From contig CAZOGY010000003.1 in the NCBI GenBank assembly GCA_964579305.1, forward strand, positions 15,321-79,320: DNA of 64,000 nt, written 5' to 3'. Positions 49,733 through 59,164 of the stretch are shown here, one piece after another. The position numbers and the translations under genes are program-made. The stretch comes from JBCBWG01 sp964579305. GTDB taxonomy: Bacteria; Pseudomonadota; Alphaproteobacteria; Rhizobiales; Hyphomicrobiaceae. Each line of letters starts with the position of its first letter. The first letter of the stretch is position 1. The notes under the pieces were generated by a model that had not been told where the DNA came from, searched no databases, and saw only the letters and a list, made by a program, of their open reading frames with translations.

Positions 49733-50619
49733 TTTTTGATCCCAGCACGATTGCTCCGTTACCGCGCCAGGTCGTGCGCGCGGCCGTAGAGGTTGCGTTG
49801 AACGAGGATTTGGGCCTCGCCGGTGACATCACCACGCAAGCGACGATCCCAGCCGACCGCACGGCAAAAGCCATCTTCCGCGCTCGCCAGGCCGGTGTAA
49901 TCTGCGGCCTTGAGTTGGCCCGGGAGGCGTTTGCCGCCCTCGACTCGTCCGTCGCGTTTCAAGCCGCTGAGGGCGATGGCGCGCGCGTCAATGCCGGCGA
50001 CCTGATCGCCGTTGTGGCGGGTCCCGCACGCGCGATCCTGAGCGGCGAGCGCGTTGCGTTGAACTATCTTGGCCGCTTGTCAGGCATTGCGACTCTCACC
50101 CGTGCCTTCGCCGATGCGATTGCCCACACCAACGCGACGATCATCGACACCCGCAAGACAACGCCGGGCCTGCGTGGCCTCGAAAAGTATGCAGTCCGCT
50201 GCGGCGGTGGTCAAAACCACCGGGTCGGCCTGTTCGACGCTGTCCTCATCAAGGACAATCACATCGCAGTGGCTGGCGGCATACGTCCAGCCATTGCGGC
50301 TGCCCGCGCCCACGTCGGACACATGGTGAAAATCGAGATCGAAGTCGACACGCTTGCGCAGCTACGCGAGGTGATCGAGTACCCTTCCTATACGGTCGAT
50401 GCCATCCTGCTTGATAACATGACGCCGCCGACTTTACGCGAGGCCGTCGCGATTGTTGATGGCCGCGCCATCACTGAAGCATCGGGCAACGTGACGCTGC
50501 AAACCGTTGCCGCCATTGCCGAAGCCGGTGTCGATCTCATTTCGGCCGGCGCTTTGACCCACTCCGCGCCAAATTTGGATATTGGGCTTGATATCCAGGT
50601 GGAGACCGCCGCACGCTGA
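49729..50619 (+). CDS. nadC: Nicotinate-nucleotide pyrophosphorylase (quinolinate phosphoribosyltransferase)
   Basis: Converts quinolinate and PRPP to nicotinate mononucleotide with release of CO2. The family core is DTRKTTPGLRGLEKYAVRCG then GGQNHRVGLFDAVLIKDNH. DLGLAGDITTQATIP at the start, IEIEVDTLAQLREVIEY, DAILLDNMTPPTLREAV and VDLISAGALTHSAPNLDIGL follow. The 296-residue length is normal. It is coupled to nadB by the ATGA overlap, completing the de novo quinolinate branch in one operon. Confidence 0.97.
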   Translation: MIFDPSTIAPLPRQVVRAAVEVALNEDLGLAGDITTQATIPADRTAKAIFRARQAGVICGLELAREAFAALDSSVAFQAAEGDGARVNAGDLIAVVAGPARAILSGERVALNYLGRLSGIATLTRAFADAIAHTNATIIDTRKTTPGLRGLEKYAVRCGGGQNHRVGLFDAVLIKDNHIAVAGGIRPAIAAARAHVGHMVKIEIEVDTLAQLREVIEYPSYTVDAILLDNMTPPTLREAVAIVDGRAITEASGNVTLQTVAAIAEAGVDLISAGALTHSAPNLDIGLDIQVETAAR

Positions 50620-50676
50620 GTGTATGTCGCTTGGCTCACGCTCCGTTCATGGGTTTTGACGATAACTGCCCAAGAC

Positions 50677-50693
50677 CCCACATACTGAGTGGG
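50677..50693 (+). promoter_or_regulatory. Small hairpin between nadC and the small membrane protein gene
   Basis: CCCAC (50677-50681) pairs with GTGGG (50689-50693) around ATACTGA, 57 bases after nadC. It sits in CCAAGACCCCAC, a 12-mer that recurs exactly in the cold-shock gene leader at 51130. No strong U-run follows. Confidence 0.35.
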
Positions 50694-50720
50694 TGTTGCC
50701 GACATGAAAGGAAGACAGCC

Positions 50721-50930
50721 ATGATGGAAGGCATTGTTGCCTGGAGCATTGTGATGGTGCTCGGCGGCATCCTTGGCGGCATGACGGCCTCCAACAAGAA
50801 CCGCGATTGGTCGGCCTGGACCGCGTGGGGGATCATTTTCCCACCTTCCCTCGCGGTGCTGCTGTTGCTGCCCTCACGCGATCACCCACCGCGGCGTCCC
50901 ACGCTTGATGAAGAAGACCTTCCAAGTTGA
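50721..50930 (+). CDS. Small two-TM membrane protein, unknown
   Basis: A 69-residue protein starting MMEGIVAWSIVMVLGGILGG (first hydrophobic helix), a short polar turn TASNKNRDWSAWTAW, a second helix (GIIFPPSLAVLLLL) and an acidic/proline tail. AAAGGAAG lies about 8 bases before the ATG, which supports a real gene. The starting frame upstream (to 50631) is not supported. It lies between nadC and the cold-shock gene; no family is recognised. Confidence 0.6.
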   Translation: MMEGIVAWSIVMVLGGILGGMTASNKNRDWSAWTAWGIIFPPSLAVLLLLPSRDHPPRRPTLDEEDLPS

Positions 50931-51133
50931 CCTCAAGCGATAATCGTTGCCGAAGATATTTTGACTTAGGTCAATCTTGTCTGGCCGCGCAGTGAATTTA
51001 TCCCGCGGCGCTTCTCTCTCGCCTTGAATTACGATCGCGAGACCTATACGTGTGGCATATCGTTTTTTGGCCGGACGACATGGCCACTAGAGCTGACGGT
51101 TTTCCGAAACGGGTTCCCAAGCGCTGGTTCCAA

Positions 51134-51215
51134 GACCCCACCAAAAATCGACTGAGCCTGAACTGCGCGTAACGCATCGTCTGGTGGGCGTGCGGAACGT
51201 GTGGGTCGAGACCCC
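51134..51215 (+). promoter_or_regulatory. Structured leader of the cold-shock gene with alternative pairings
   Basis: CCCACCA (51137-51143) can pair with TGGTGGG (51182-51188), enclosing an inner TGCG/CGCA hairpin. GGGTC (51203-51207) can pair with the adjacent GACCC (51210-51214), or with the distant GACCC at 51134-51138, which would compete with the first stem. Such competing folds fit a temperature-sensing cold-shock mRNA leader. The rest of the 311-base upstream region shows nothing else. Confidence 0.5.
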
Positions 51216-51241
51216 AACTGACGACGAAAGACCACGATCTC

Positions 51242-51451
51242 ATGGAATCCGGAACTGTAAAATTCTACAACGAAACCAAGGGTTACGGCTTTATCCAGCC
51301 GGACAACGGCGGCAAAGACGTGTTCGTGCACGCCACGGCCCTTGAGCGTTGCGGCCTTGGCCCGCTGCACGAAGGCCAGAAGGTCATGTTCGACACCGAA
51401 CTCGACCGCCGCTCTGGCAAGCCGGCTGTCGCAAACATCCAGACCGCGTAA
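51242..51451 (+). CDS. Cold-shock protein (CspA family)
   Basis: A 69-residue OB-fold nucleic-acid chaperone. Both RNA-binding motifs are intact: RNP1 in KGYGFIQPDNGG and RNP2 in DVFVHATAL. The start MESGTVKFYNETKG is typical. Alphaproteobacteria carry several such genes, not all cold-induced. The long structured leader suggests post-transcriptional control. A terminator lies about 120 bases after the stop. Confidence 0.95.
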   Translation: MESGTVKFYNETKGYGFIQPDNGGKDVFVHATALERCGLGPLHEGQKVMFDTELDRRSGKPAVANIQTA

Positions 51452-51572
51452 ACAAAACGCGTTTTTGTTGCCGAGCTTTGACAGGTCCGGATTGAAGGCG
51501 CGCTTACCAGATGCGGACCGCGCCAACAGTCATCGATTTGTCATAAATCGCGCCGGCGACAACAAAATATTC

Positions 51573-51605
51573 AAAAAGCCGCTTGCGTTGTCAGCGGCTT
51601 TTTTT
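51573..51605 (+). terminator. Rho-independent terminator after the cold-shock gene
   Basis: AAAAAGCCGCT and AGCGGCTTTTT form a GC-rich stem around TGCGTTGTC, continued by a run of T. It is the clearest intrinsic terminator in the window and would serve the cold-shock transcript. Confidence 0.9.
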
Positions 51606-51751
51606 ATTCCGGCGACGGGCACCGAACGCGACTTTGAGCTTATCTCGCCATTGCACAAAAATTGGACAAACAGCACCAACGCATTTCAAGAACGATGCAG
51701 CCGATTTGGCCAGCAGATGCCTGTCGGCATTGGGGCGCGAGGCGCAGACCA

Positions 51752-52306
51752 CTACCAATGCGCACTGCCTGGCCCACCTTTGATCGGCCCGGCCAGGTCC
51801 TCGCTCACCCATCCGCCATAGAAGCTGCCCGGTTGCGGGGCAACGACGATCCCGTCAAGCGCGCAAGTGACCGTCTGCGGATAGAACGCAAACCAGCCCA
51901 CCAACTGCGCAAATTCTGGATAGGCATCCAACAGGCGCCAGCCGCCATTTGCCTGTCCAGCAACGCTGACCGCTTCCGAAATACCTTTCCATTCGCAATG
52001 TGAGCGTGGCCCGCCCACACCGAGCCTGGACGCATCGACGTCTTCAGGCGGAAAATAAAAGGTCGGAGCACTTGCCGTCTCGCTCACGCGCAGCCCGCGT
52101 TTGGTGACCGCCACGCTCGTCTCACCCACGCTGACGCGCAATTCTCGCGGGTCCGGCGCGATCGATGGCGGCCGAGGAAAATCCCATACGGAGACTTGGC
52201 CGGGCGCAGGCGTATCTGCGAATGGCGGCCGCGCTTGGCCGCGATATTGCCAGCTTGCGCGCGCACGCAAAACCTCACCCGTTGGTATCAAATGGCGCCC
52301 CGACAT
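51752..52306 (-). CDS. DUF427 domain-containing protein
   Basis: A 184-residue protein of the DUF427 (nucleotidyltransferase-unrelated, beta-rich) family. Typical blocks are VSVWDFPRPPSIAPDPRELR, GETSVAVTKRGLRVSET, YFPPEDVDASRL, and SHCEWKGISEAVSV, followed by WFAFYP. Function is unknown; the CEWKG motif is the hallmark. It is 12 bases downstream of the ppdK stop on the same strand, so the two may be transcribed together. Confidence 0.9.
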   Translation of the reverse strand: MSGRHLIPTGEVLRARASWQYRGQARPPFADTPAPGQVSVWDFPRPPSIAPDPRELRVSVGETSVAVTKRGLRVSETASAPTFYFPPEDVDASRLGVGGPRSHCEWKGISEAVSVAGQANGGWRLLDAYPEFAQLVGWFAFYPQTVTCALDGIVVAPQPGSFYGGWVSEDLAGPIKGGPGSAHW

Positions 52307-52318
52307 CCTGCCCGCCCC

Positions 52319-55036
52319 CTATATGTCGTTTGTTCTGGCGCGAATCGCGGCTTGTGCCGCGGCCAGGCGCGCGACTGGAACGCGGAACGGCGAGCACGAC
52401 ACATAGGCAAGCCCAATGTCATGGCAGAAACGGACGGACGCTGGGTCGCCGCCGTGCTCGCCACAGATGCCCAGTTTAATGTCGGCGCGCGCAGATCGGC
52501 CTTTGTCAACGCCAATTTTCATGAGGCCGCCGACACCGAGCTGGTCAATCGACACGAATGGATCGACCTCAAAAACGTCACGCTCGGTGTAGTTGGTGAT
52601 GATCGGCCCGGCGTCATCTCGCGACAAACCAAGGCACGTTTGGGTGAGGTCATTGGTACCGAATGAGAAAAACTCAGCGCCCTTGTCACCAGCGGCAATC
52701 TCATCGGCACTGAGGCACGCGCGGGGCAACTCGACCATCGTGCCGATTTGGTAAGCAATCCGAGCACCGGTTTCCGCCATGACCGCATCCGCAGCCTCGC
52801 GAATGACACTGCTCAGGATATCGAATTCAGCACGATAGGCGACGAGCGGGATCATCACTTCCGGCATCGCTGGTTGCCCGGTCGACTGCGCCGCCGCGCT
52901 GGCTGCCTCAAAGATGGCGCGCGCCTGCATTTCCGTGATTTCTGGATAGCGGATCGCAAGGCGGCAGCCCCGGAAGCCGAGCATTGGGTTGAACTCTGAA
53001 AGCTCACTGACGCGCTGGCGCAGACGATCAGCCGAGACACCGAGCGCACTTGCGACCGCGTCTTGTTCTTCGGGCTCATGCGGCAGGAACTCGTGCAGCG
53101 GTGGATCCAGCAGGCGGATCGTGACCGGCAGTCCGGCCATGATCTCAAACAGCTCCTTGAAGTCCTGCCGCTGCATCGGCAGGATTTTCGCAAGTGCCGC
53201 CCGCCGGCCGTCTTCGCTTTCCGCGCAGATCATCTCGCGCATGGCAAGAATGCGCGTCTCATCAAAGAACATATGCTCGGTGCGGCACAGGCCGATGCCT
53301 TCAGCCCCGAACTCGCGCGCCTGACGGGCATCACGCGGCGTATCCGCATTCGTCCGCACGCGTAGCTGCCGCGCGCGATCGGCCCACTCCATGATCTTTG
53401 CGAAGTTGCCAGACAATTCGGGCTGAGACATCTCAACGCGACCCGCGTAGACCTCGCCCGTTGTGCCATCAAGCGTGACCAGTTCGCCTTTTTTGACCGT
53501 GACGCCGTCGGCGATCATCACACCGCCGGCCGCATCGATGCGAAGGGTTCCAGCGCCAGTCACACACGGCCGTCCCATCCCACGAGCAACGACCGCAGCA
53601 TGCGAGGTCATGCCGCCGCGCGCCGTCAAAATGCCCGCCGCCGCGTGCATGCCATGGATGTCTTCAGGGCTCGTCTCAATCCGCACCAGAATGACCTCTG
53701 CGCCCTGTGACTTGCGCGCCTCCGCCTCATCCGATGTGAACACGACTTCGCCGCAGGCCGCGCCCGGTGATGCTGGAAGGCCTCGCGCAATGACGGTCCG
53801 CGGTGCATCGGGGTCGATTGTCGGATGCAAGAGCTGATCGAGTGCCGCAGGATCGACGCGCGTGACCGCTTCATCTTCGCTGATCAGCCCGTCTTGGGCC
53901 ATATCGACCGCGATTTGCAAAGCGGCGTTCGTGGTGCGTTTGCCCGATCGCGTCTGCAAGATGTAGAGCGTGCCCTCCTGAATGGTGAACTCGATATCCT
54001 GCATGTCGCGGTAGTGCGTTTCCAGCCGATCGAAAATGTCTGCGAGCTGGCGATAGGTCTCCGGCATTGCCGCTTCCAGCGACGGCAACGTCTCGCCCGC
54101 TGCAATCCGCGCAGCCTCGGTTAGGGGTTGTGGTGTGCGGATGCCCGCAACCACGTCCTCGCCTTGCGCATTGATCAGGAATTCGCCGTAAATCGCATTT
54201 TCACCGGTCGATGGATTGCGGGTAAACGCGACCCCGGTTGCACTCGTCGCCCCACGGTTGCCAAACACCATCGCCTGCACGTTGACGGCCGTGCCCCATG
54301 CGTCAGGGATCTGGTGCAACCGACGGTAGGTCCTGGCGCGTGCGTTTTGCCAGGATGAGAACACCGCCGAGATTGCGCCCCACAATTGGTCGTGCGTATC
54401 ACTTGGGAACGGCTTGCCGGTCTCGCGCGCCACCGCCTCTTTGTATTCGCCGATCAGGCCCAACCAGTCCTCAGCCGTCAACTCCGTATCCAGCGATTGG
54501 CCCGACAGGTTTTTATGGTTCTCAAGGAGATCTTCAAAAATGCCGTGGTCGATCTCCAGCACCACCGACGCATACATCTGGATGAACCGTCGATAGCTAT
54601 CGAGGGCGAACCGACGATCGCCGGAACGGCGCGCGAGACCTTCAACCGTTTGATCGTTCAAGCCGAGATTGAGGATCGTATCCATCATGCCGGGCATCGA
54701 CGCGCGCGCCCCCGAACGCACCGAGACCAACAGCGGGTTGTCAGGATCGCCGAACTTAGCGCCGACGGTCTCTTCGACAGCGGCCAAGGCAGCGGCCACT
54801 TGGCTTGCCAAATCCTGCGGGTAGGTCCGATCGTTGTCGTAAAACGCGCTACAAACTTCGGTTGAAATCGTGAAGCCCGGCGGCACCGGCAGCCCGATCG
54901 CGGCCATTTCAGCTAGGTTTGCTCCTTTTCCGCCAAGCAGATTGCGATCTGCCGCGCTGCCATCGGTGCGCCCTGCGCCAAACACATAAACCCAGCGATG
55001 CCCGCCACTGGCGGTGTTGTGACCGGCGTCTGTCAT
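52319..55036 (-). CDS. ppdK: Pyruvate, phosphate dikinase
   Basis: Interconverts pyruvate, ATP and phosphate with PEP, AMP and pyrophosphate, usable for gluconeogenesis or pyrophosphate-driven glycolysis. The N-terminal nucleotide domain shows LLGGKGANLAEMAAIGLPVP and VSVRSGARASMPGMMDTILN. The swivelling domain carries the catalytic His in GGMTSHAAVVARGMGRPCVT. The C-terminal barrel has EGIGLCRTEHMFF, FGTNDLTQTCLGLSRDDAGP and the closing Cys-rich GICGEHGGDPASV. I chose ATG at 55036 (905 residues), which fits the family start; the frame extends to 55060. A 12-base gap leads to the DUF427 gene. Confidence 0.97.
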   Translation of the reverse strand: MTDAGHNTASGGHRWVYVFGAGRTDGSAADRNLLGGKGANLAEMAAIGLPVPPGFTISTEVCSAFYDNDRTYPQDLASQVAAALAAVEETVGAKFGDPDNPLLVSVRSGARASMPGMMDTILNLGLNDQTVEGLARRSGDRRFALDSYRRFIQMYASVVLEIDHGIFEDLLENHKNLSGQSLDTELTAEDWLGLIGEYKEAVARETGKPFPSDTHDQLWGAISAVFSSWQNARARTYRRLHQIPDAWGTAVNVQAMVFGNRGATSATGVAFTRNPSTGENAIYGEFLINAQGEDVVAGIRTPQPLTEAARIAAGETLPSLEAAMPETYRQLADIFDRLETHYRDMQDIEFTIQEGTLYILQTRSGKRTTNAALQIAVDMAQDGLISEDEAVTRVDPAALDQLLHPTIDPDAPRTVIARGLPASPGAACGEVVFTSDEAEARKSQGAEVILVRIETSPEDIHGMHAAAGILTARGGMTSHAAVVARGMGRPCVTGAGTLRIDAAGGVMIADGVTVKKGELVTLDGTTGEVYAGRVEMSQPELSGNFAKIMEWADRARQLRVRTNADTPRDARQAREFGAEGIGLCRTEHMFFDETRILAMREMICAESEDGRRAALAKILPMQRQDFKELFEIMAGLPVTIRLLDPPLHEFLPHEPEEQDAVASALGVSADRLRQRVSELSEFNPMLGFRGCRLAIRYPEITEMQARAIFEAASAAAQSTGQPAMPEVMIPLVAYRAEFDILSSVIREAADAVMAETGARIAYQIGTMVELPRACLSADEIAAGDKGAEFFSFGTNDLTQTCLGLSRDDAGPIITNYTERDVFEVDPFVSIDQLGVGGLMKIGVDKGRSARADIKLGICGEHGGDPASVRFCHDIGLAYVSCSPFRVPVARLAAAQAAIRARTNDI

Positions 55037-55331
55037 GGTTCGGCTCCGTGAAGGGCGCACGCAAGGTGCGCAGGCATGCTTGCCAGAGTAAGGCTTTGCC
55101 GGATGACGTCCGGCCGCAGTTCAGCCGTGCAGGCCGCAGGATATGGACCGCCTGGCTGCGGGTGCATAGCAACCAGCCTGTGCCCGCGAAACCGGCTTCA
55201 GCCAAAAGCGTATAGCGCGCGAAAGTCGCATCCGAGCACGCAAGGGCCTTGCGCTGGCGCTGTGACAACGCTCAGTCTAGCTCACAGCACCACCGTGATC
55301 CGACCACCACCCAGCAATAACTGAGACCCCG

Positions 55332-56741
55332 ATGCCCGAAACGCTGCCAGCCGTTCTCAAGCACCTCGACACGGACCGCGAGCCCGCCCTGGAGCGTCTT
55401 TTTGAAATCCTCGCCATCGACAGCATTTCCACCGACCCGGCCTATGCGGATCGATGTCAGTCGGCGGCGGATTGGTGCGCTGATCAGTTAGCGCAGATCG
55501 GCCTCAAAGCGCGTGTGGAAGAAACCGAGGGCCATCCCGTCGTCGTCGCGCACGACCGCGAAAAGGTCCCGCGCGGCGTGCCGCATGTCTTGTTCTACGG
55601 CCACTATGACGTGCAGCCACCCGACCCGCTTGAATTGTGGAAGAACCCTCCGTTCGAGCCAAAGCTTGGCAACGAGAAAGGCAATGGGCGCGTGATCGTT
55701 GCCCGCGGCGCCCAGGACAACAAGGGCCAGTTCATGACCTTTTTTGAGGCCATGCGCGCCTGGAAGACCGTTGCTGGCGAATTGCCGATCGCGGTCTCTG
55801 TCATGCTGGAGGGCGAGGAAGAATGCGGCAGTCCAAGCCTACCCGGCTTTTTCAAGAAACACGGCAAGTCTTTGAAAGCCGACCTGGTTCTCGTTTGCGA
55901 CACAGGCCAATGGGACAAGGACACGCCGGCGATCACCACCATGTTGCGCGGCATGGCTCTGACCGAGATCGTCGTGACAGGGCCGAGCCGTGATCTTCAT
56001 TCTGGCATGTATGGCGGGCCGGCCATGAACCCCATTCGCGCGCTTGCCTCAGCCATGGCTGCCTTGCACGACAAAGGCGGCCGCGTTCGCGTACCGGGAT
56101 TCTACGACGGCATCGACACGATCCCGCCACGCATCCGCAAGCAATGGAACGCGCTTGATTTCGATGGCGCAGCATTCCTGGAAGAGATCGGCCTGACCGA
56201 ACCCGCTGGCGAGACCCGATACTCGGTCTTGGAACAGGTCTGGGCCCGCCCGACGGTCGAGTTCAATGGGATCACCGGCGGATATCAAGGCACCGGATCC
56301 AAGACCGTCATACCATCGCAAGCTTCCACCAAGATTTCTTGCCGGCTCGTGCCCGGGCAGGATCCCAAAAAGGTTCTGAAGAATTTGCAGGCTTTCCTGC
56401 GCGATCAGCTTCCCGCCGACTGCGAGGCTCATTTCACCTACAGCTCCGGCAGTCCAGCGATCGCGTTTGATCCCCGCGGGCGCGCCTTCAAAGTCGCAGC
56501 CGATGCGCTTGAAGACGAGTGGAACAAACCGGCCGTGTTCATGGGCAGCGGCGGGTCGATCCCAATCGTTGGTGATTTCAAGAGCCACCTGGGCATGGAC
56601 AGCTTGCTTATCGGCTTCGGCCTCGACGACGACCGCATCCACGCGCCTAACGAAAAATACAATATCTCCAGCTTCCGCAAAGGCGCACGCAGTTGGGCCC
56701 GCATTCTGGGCGCATTTGCCGACCATGGCATTGCATCGTAA
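55332..56741 (+). CDS. M20 family metallopeptidase (dipeptidase/CNDP-like)
   Basis: A 469-residue di-zinc peptidase. The metal ligands appear in VLFYGHYDVQPPDPLELWKN (His, Asp), GAQDNKGQFMTFFEA (bridging Asp), LEGEEECGSPSLPGF (general base Glu and ligand Glu), LVCDTGQWD, and GGSIPIVGDF with a late His region. The dimerisation/lid domain contains RDLHSGMYGGPAMNPIRAL. It is most like carnosine/Xaa-His and related dipeptidases of the M20 clan; the substrate is not known. It has no signal peptide, so it is cytoplasmic. A gap of 68 bases leads to the RNase T2 gene. Confidence 0.93.
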   Translation: MPETLPAVLKHLDTDREPALERLFEILAIDSISTDPAYADRCQSAADWCADQLAQIGLKARVEETEGHPVVVAHDREKVPRGVPHVLFYGHYDVQPPDPLELWKNPPFEPKLGNEKGNGRVIVARGAQDNKGQFMTFFEAMRAWKTVAGELPIAVSVMLEGEEECGSPSLPGFFKKHGKSLKADLVLVCDTGQWDKDTPAITTMLRGMALTEIVVTGPSRDLHSGMYGGPAMNPIRALASAMAALHDKGGRVRVPGFYDGIDTIPPRIRKQWNALDFDGAAFLEEIGLTEPAGETRYSVLEQVWARPTVEFNGITGGYQGTGSKTVIPSQASTKISCRLVPGQDPKKVLKNLQAFLRDQLPADCEAHFTYSSGSPAIAFDPRGRAFKVAADALEDEWNKPAVFMGSGGSIPIVGDFKSHLGMDSLLIGFGLDDDRIHAPNEKYNISSFRKGARSWARILGAFADHGIAS

Positions 56742-56809
56742 TCCGTGCACTGCAGACATCGTGCACGCTTACGACACCCCCGATCTCGTCGGCCTATTGG
56801 GAGACTTGA

Positions 56810-57514
56810 ATGCGCCCCACGCACCTCATGCGTTTGATCTGCGGCCTTGCCATTGTCTCGATGGTGAGCGTCCAACCCGGACATGCTCAGCGCGATACAC
56901 GGAACGCGCCGCGGGCGGGCGTCTTTGATTATTACGCGCTCGTGATGTCTTGGAGCCCAACGTTCTGCAGCGATGATGACAACAGCCGTTCAGAGCAGTG
57001 CCGGCCCCGGCGCGATCGCCCTTATGCCTTCGTCTTGCACGGCCTGTGGCCGCAATACGAGCGTGGCTTTCCCAACAATTGTCCCACGGGCCAGCGGCCG
57101 TTTGTTCCAAACCGCGTTATCTCAGCGATGCGCGATATCATGCCAGGTCGCGGCTTGATCATTCACCAGTACCGCAAACACGGCACCTGCTCGGGCCTTA
57201 AGCCATCTCGCTATTTCGGCGCCGCACGAAAACTGTTTGAGTTCATCAAAATACCGCCGCGTTATGTTGCGCCCCGCCAAGCGCTTTTCGTGACGCAAGA
57301 TGAGCTTGTCCGCGACTTTCAGGCCGTCAATCCTGGTCTGCGCCGCGATATGATCGCCGTTGACTGTAAGCGCCGCCCCGGCAACCAACTCCGCGAAATC
57401 CGCATTTGCTTCACGCCGAAAGGCAGGCTGCGTCCGTGCGGTCAAAACGAGCGGCGATCGCGCATGTGTCGTGCTGACAAGGTTTATGTGCCGCCGGTCC
57501 GATACGCGCGCTGA
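56810..57514 (+). CDS. Ribonuclease T2 family protein
   Basis: A 234-residue exported endoribonuclease. A signal peptide (LMRLICGLAIVSMVSVQPGHAQ) precedes YALVMSWSPTFCS. The two catalytic segments are intact: CAS I with FVLHGLWPQYERGFPNNC and CAS II with HQYRKHGTCSGL, giving both catalytic His and the Glu/Lys-type neighbours. Family members cut RNA without strong base preference through a 2',3'-cyclic intermediate in the periplasm or outside the cell, for nutrient scavenging or defence. Several Cys in the second half can form the expected disulfides. Confidence 0.93.
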   Translation: MRPTHLMRLICGLAIVSMVSVQPGHAQRDTRNAPRAGVFDYYALVMSWSPTFCSDDDNSRSEQCRPRRDRPYAFVLHGLWPQYERGFPNNCPTGQRPFVPNRVISAMRDIMPGRGLIIHQYRKHGTCSGLKPSRYFGAARKLFEFIKIPPRYVAPRQALFVTQDELVRDFQAVNPGLRRDMIAVDCKRRPGNQLREIRICFTPKGRLRPCGQNERRSRMCRADKVYVPPVRYAR

Positions 57515-57628
57515 CCGACCCGCCCGGGCAAAACGACCAAACCGCCCGGCATAACTGAGCCGCAGGATCGCTGAGCCGGCTTGGAGACTGGGTGTGATTG
57601 GCTCAACCGCGGTTGACGCCGATCGCGC

Positions 57629-58402
57629 TTATGCTGCCGCTGGCAGATCCGCGATCCGCTCGACTTTCCATGTCGCCGGCGCCTGGCCAATCACCCCGAC
57701 GCCCGGTGCGTTGTCGCCGCGCGGACGCCGCGAGAGCTGAGTTGGATCCACACTCCATTGGCGAGCCAGCTTTAGGACCTGCTGACCGGTGGGGTGCATC
57801 AGCAAACCGCCGCCAATGTCTCCAGTGCGGTTTTCCACGCCGCGGATCTCGAAATGCGCAAGGCCGAGCGCCCGTTCATCCCGTCCCGGCGTACCTTCGC
57901 ACCACACAACATTGGTGTCGATGACGGCATAGCCACGCTTGAGCTGGCCAGCCTCAACGCGTGCCCAGGCATGCAGATCGACCACCGTGTCGTTTGCAAA
58001 GTATTGGACGTCGCCAAACACATGCGCGAGCCGGCGCAAAAGCGGCCTGCATTTGTCGACGAAAGGGGCTTCGACCGGGTGCGGCAAGGATAATCCGGCG
58101 ATTAACGTCCATTCGCCGACCGGCGGCGATACGAATACGGCCGTCGCCCTCAGCGCCGGTTCGTAGATTGCGCTTGTCCCCGTCCGCCAGTTTGCCGGTT
58201 TGGCATCGACAAGCCCCAGCGCCCGCACGACGGACTGCGTGTCGCAGGTCCGCACCGCGACCCAAGCCATGTCGTGACCGAAAGAAATCGGCAAGTCGGG
58301 CTGATCGTCAAACGCATACTCCACGTGTGGACGCGTGAAGCGAAATGCGGCCGCTGCGGCAAGCATCGTTATGAGAATAAAGGCGGCGATGGTCGCGACC
58401 AT
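57629..58402 (-). CDS. Membrane-anchored protein of unknown function
   Basis: A 257-residue protein. An N-terminal hydrophobic helix (TIAAFILITMLAAAAAFRF) anchors or exports a globular domain with many aromatic residues. Recognisable blocks are ISFGHDMAWVAVRTCDTQSV, LGLVDAKPANWRTG, AVFVSPPVGEWTLIAGL, FGDVQYFANDTVVDLHAWAR and GYAVIDTNVVWCEG. Proteins with a similar MAWVAVRT / LHAWAR pattern are known to me as hypothetical only. It converges with the RNase T2 gene and is followed by a long non-coding stretch. Confidence 0.7.
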   Translation of the reverse strand: MVATIAAFILITMLAAAAAFRFTRPHVEYAFDDQPDLPISFGHDMAWVAVRTCDTQSVVRALGLVDAKPANWRTGTSAIYEPALRATAVFVSPPVGEWTLIAGLSLPHPVEAPFVDKCRPLLRRLAHVFGDVQYFANDTVVDLHAWARVEAGQLKRGYAVIDTNVVWCEGTPGRDERALGLAHFEIRGVENRTGDIGGGLLMHPTGQQVLKLARQWSVDPTQLSRRPRGDNAPGVGVIGQAPATWKVERIADLPAAA

Positions 58403-59164
58403 GTGCGAATCTCCTTGGCGCTGTCGAAGCGTTTCAGGCCCGCACCGCGAAACTCAAGCCCGAAGCGTGCGCGGCGGCCGCTTTTTGCGCAGGCACGTGG
58501 GAATATCGTCTCGCGATGGGGATAACGTTGGCCTTGCAATGCACACCTTCGGACATCGCGGATTGGAGCGCCCCGTTGCACAGTCGCAACACTCGATCCA
58601 TTGGCCCCAAGATTGCCAATTTTGGCGCATGCCATGCAGCTACAGCCGACGCGGCGGCGCGGTCGTCAACGACGGAAGCAGGGTGGGAATGGTGGAGGCG
58701 ATGCAGGCCGAGACCAGCCCGCAACCGACGGGATGAGCGGGGTCAAGCCATCGTATCGGCTGCTGAGCTGGCCTGGGCAGTGTGGCTCCGCCTGAGAGGG
58801 CAATGGCGTCGACACACCCGGGGCGTAAACCCCGACCGGTCTCCTGTAGATTAGCTGTGTGACAGTTTGTGACGATTGACGTTTTGAGGCGAATCAGATC
58901 GCCGGCCTGTGGATAATTCGGGGGCGCGCGAAGTCTGCCGCGAGATACGGGCAGCGCGCCTGGAAATTTGCATAACTTCACGCTTTTTGGGCGTTGATCT
59001 CGATCAGTGCTCGTCATCATTCAAGCCAGATTAATTATCCAGCCGGTAAGCTACGCTGCAAGCGACCGCGCATTCAGCGTTAGACAATGCTTCGGTGCTG
59101 CCAGCCGATCCGCGCGTGCAGCGCGAGGTCGACCAGAGTGCCACCGGGGCAAAGGAGCAAGACC
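58403..59164. other. Long non-coding stretch before the AIM24-like gene
   Basis: About 760 bases with no gene I can support. A small hairpin (CGGGG/CCCCG around CGTAAA) lies at 58819-58834. A purine-rich ribosome-binding site (AAAGGAG) ends the region just before 59165. The left part should include the promoter of the unknown gene at 58402. A small RNA gene is possible but not shown. Confidence 0.5.

Noticed and set aside
58640..59020. 126-codon minus-strand frame in the gap before the AIM24-like gene
   Set aside because: Composition and lack of start signal speak against coding.
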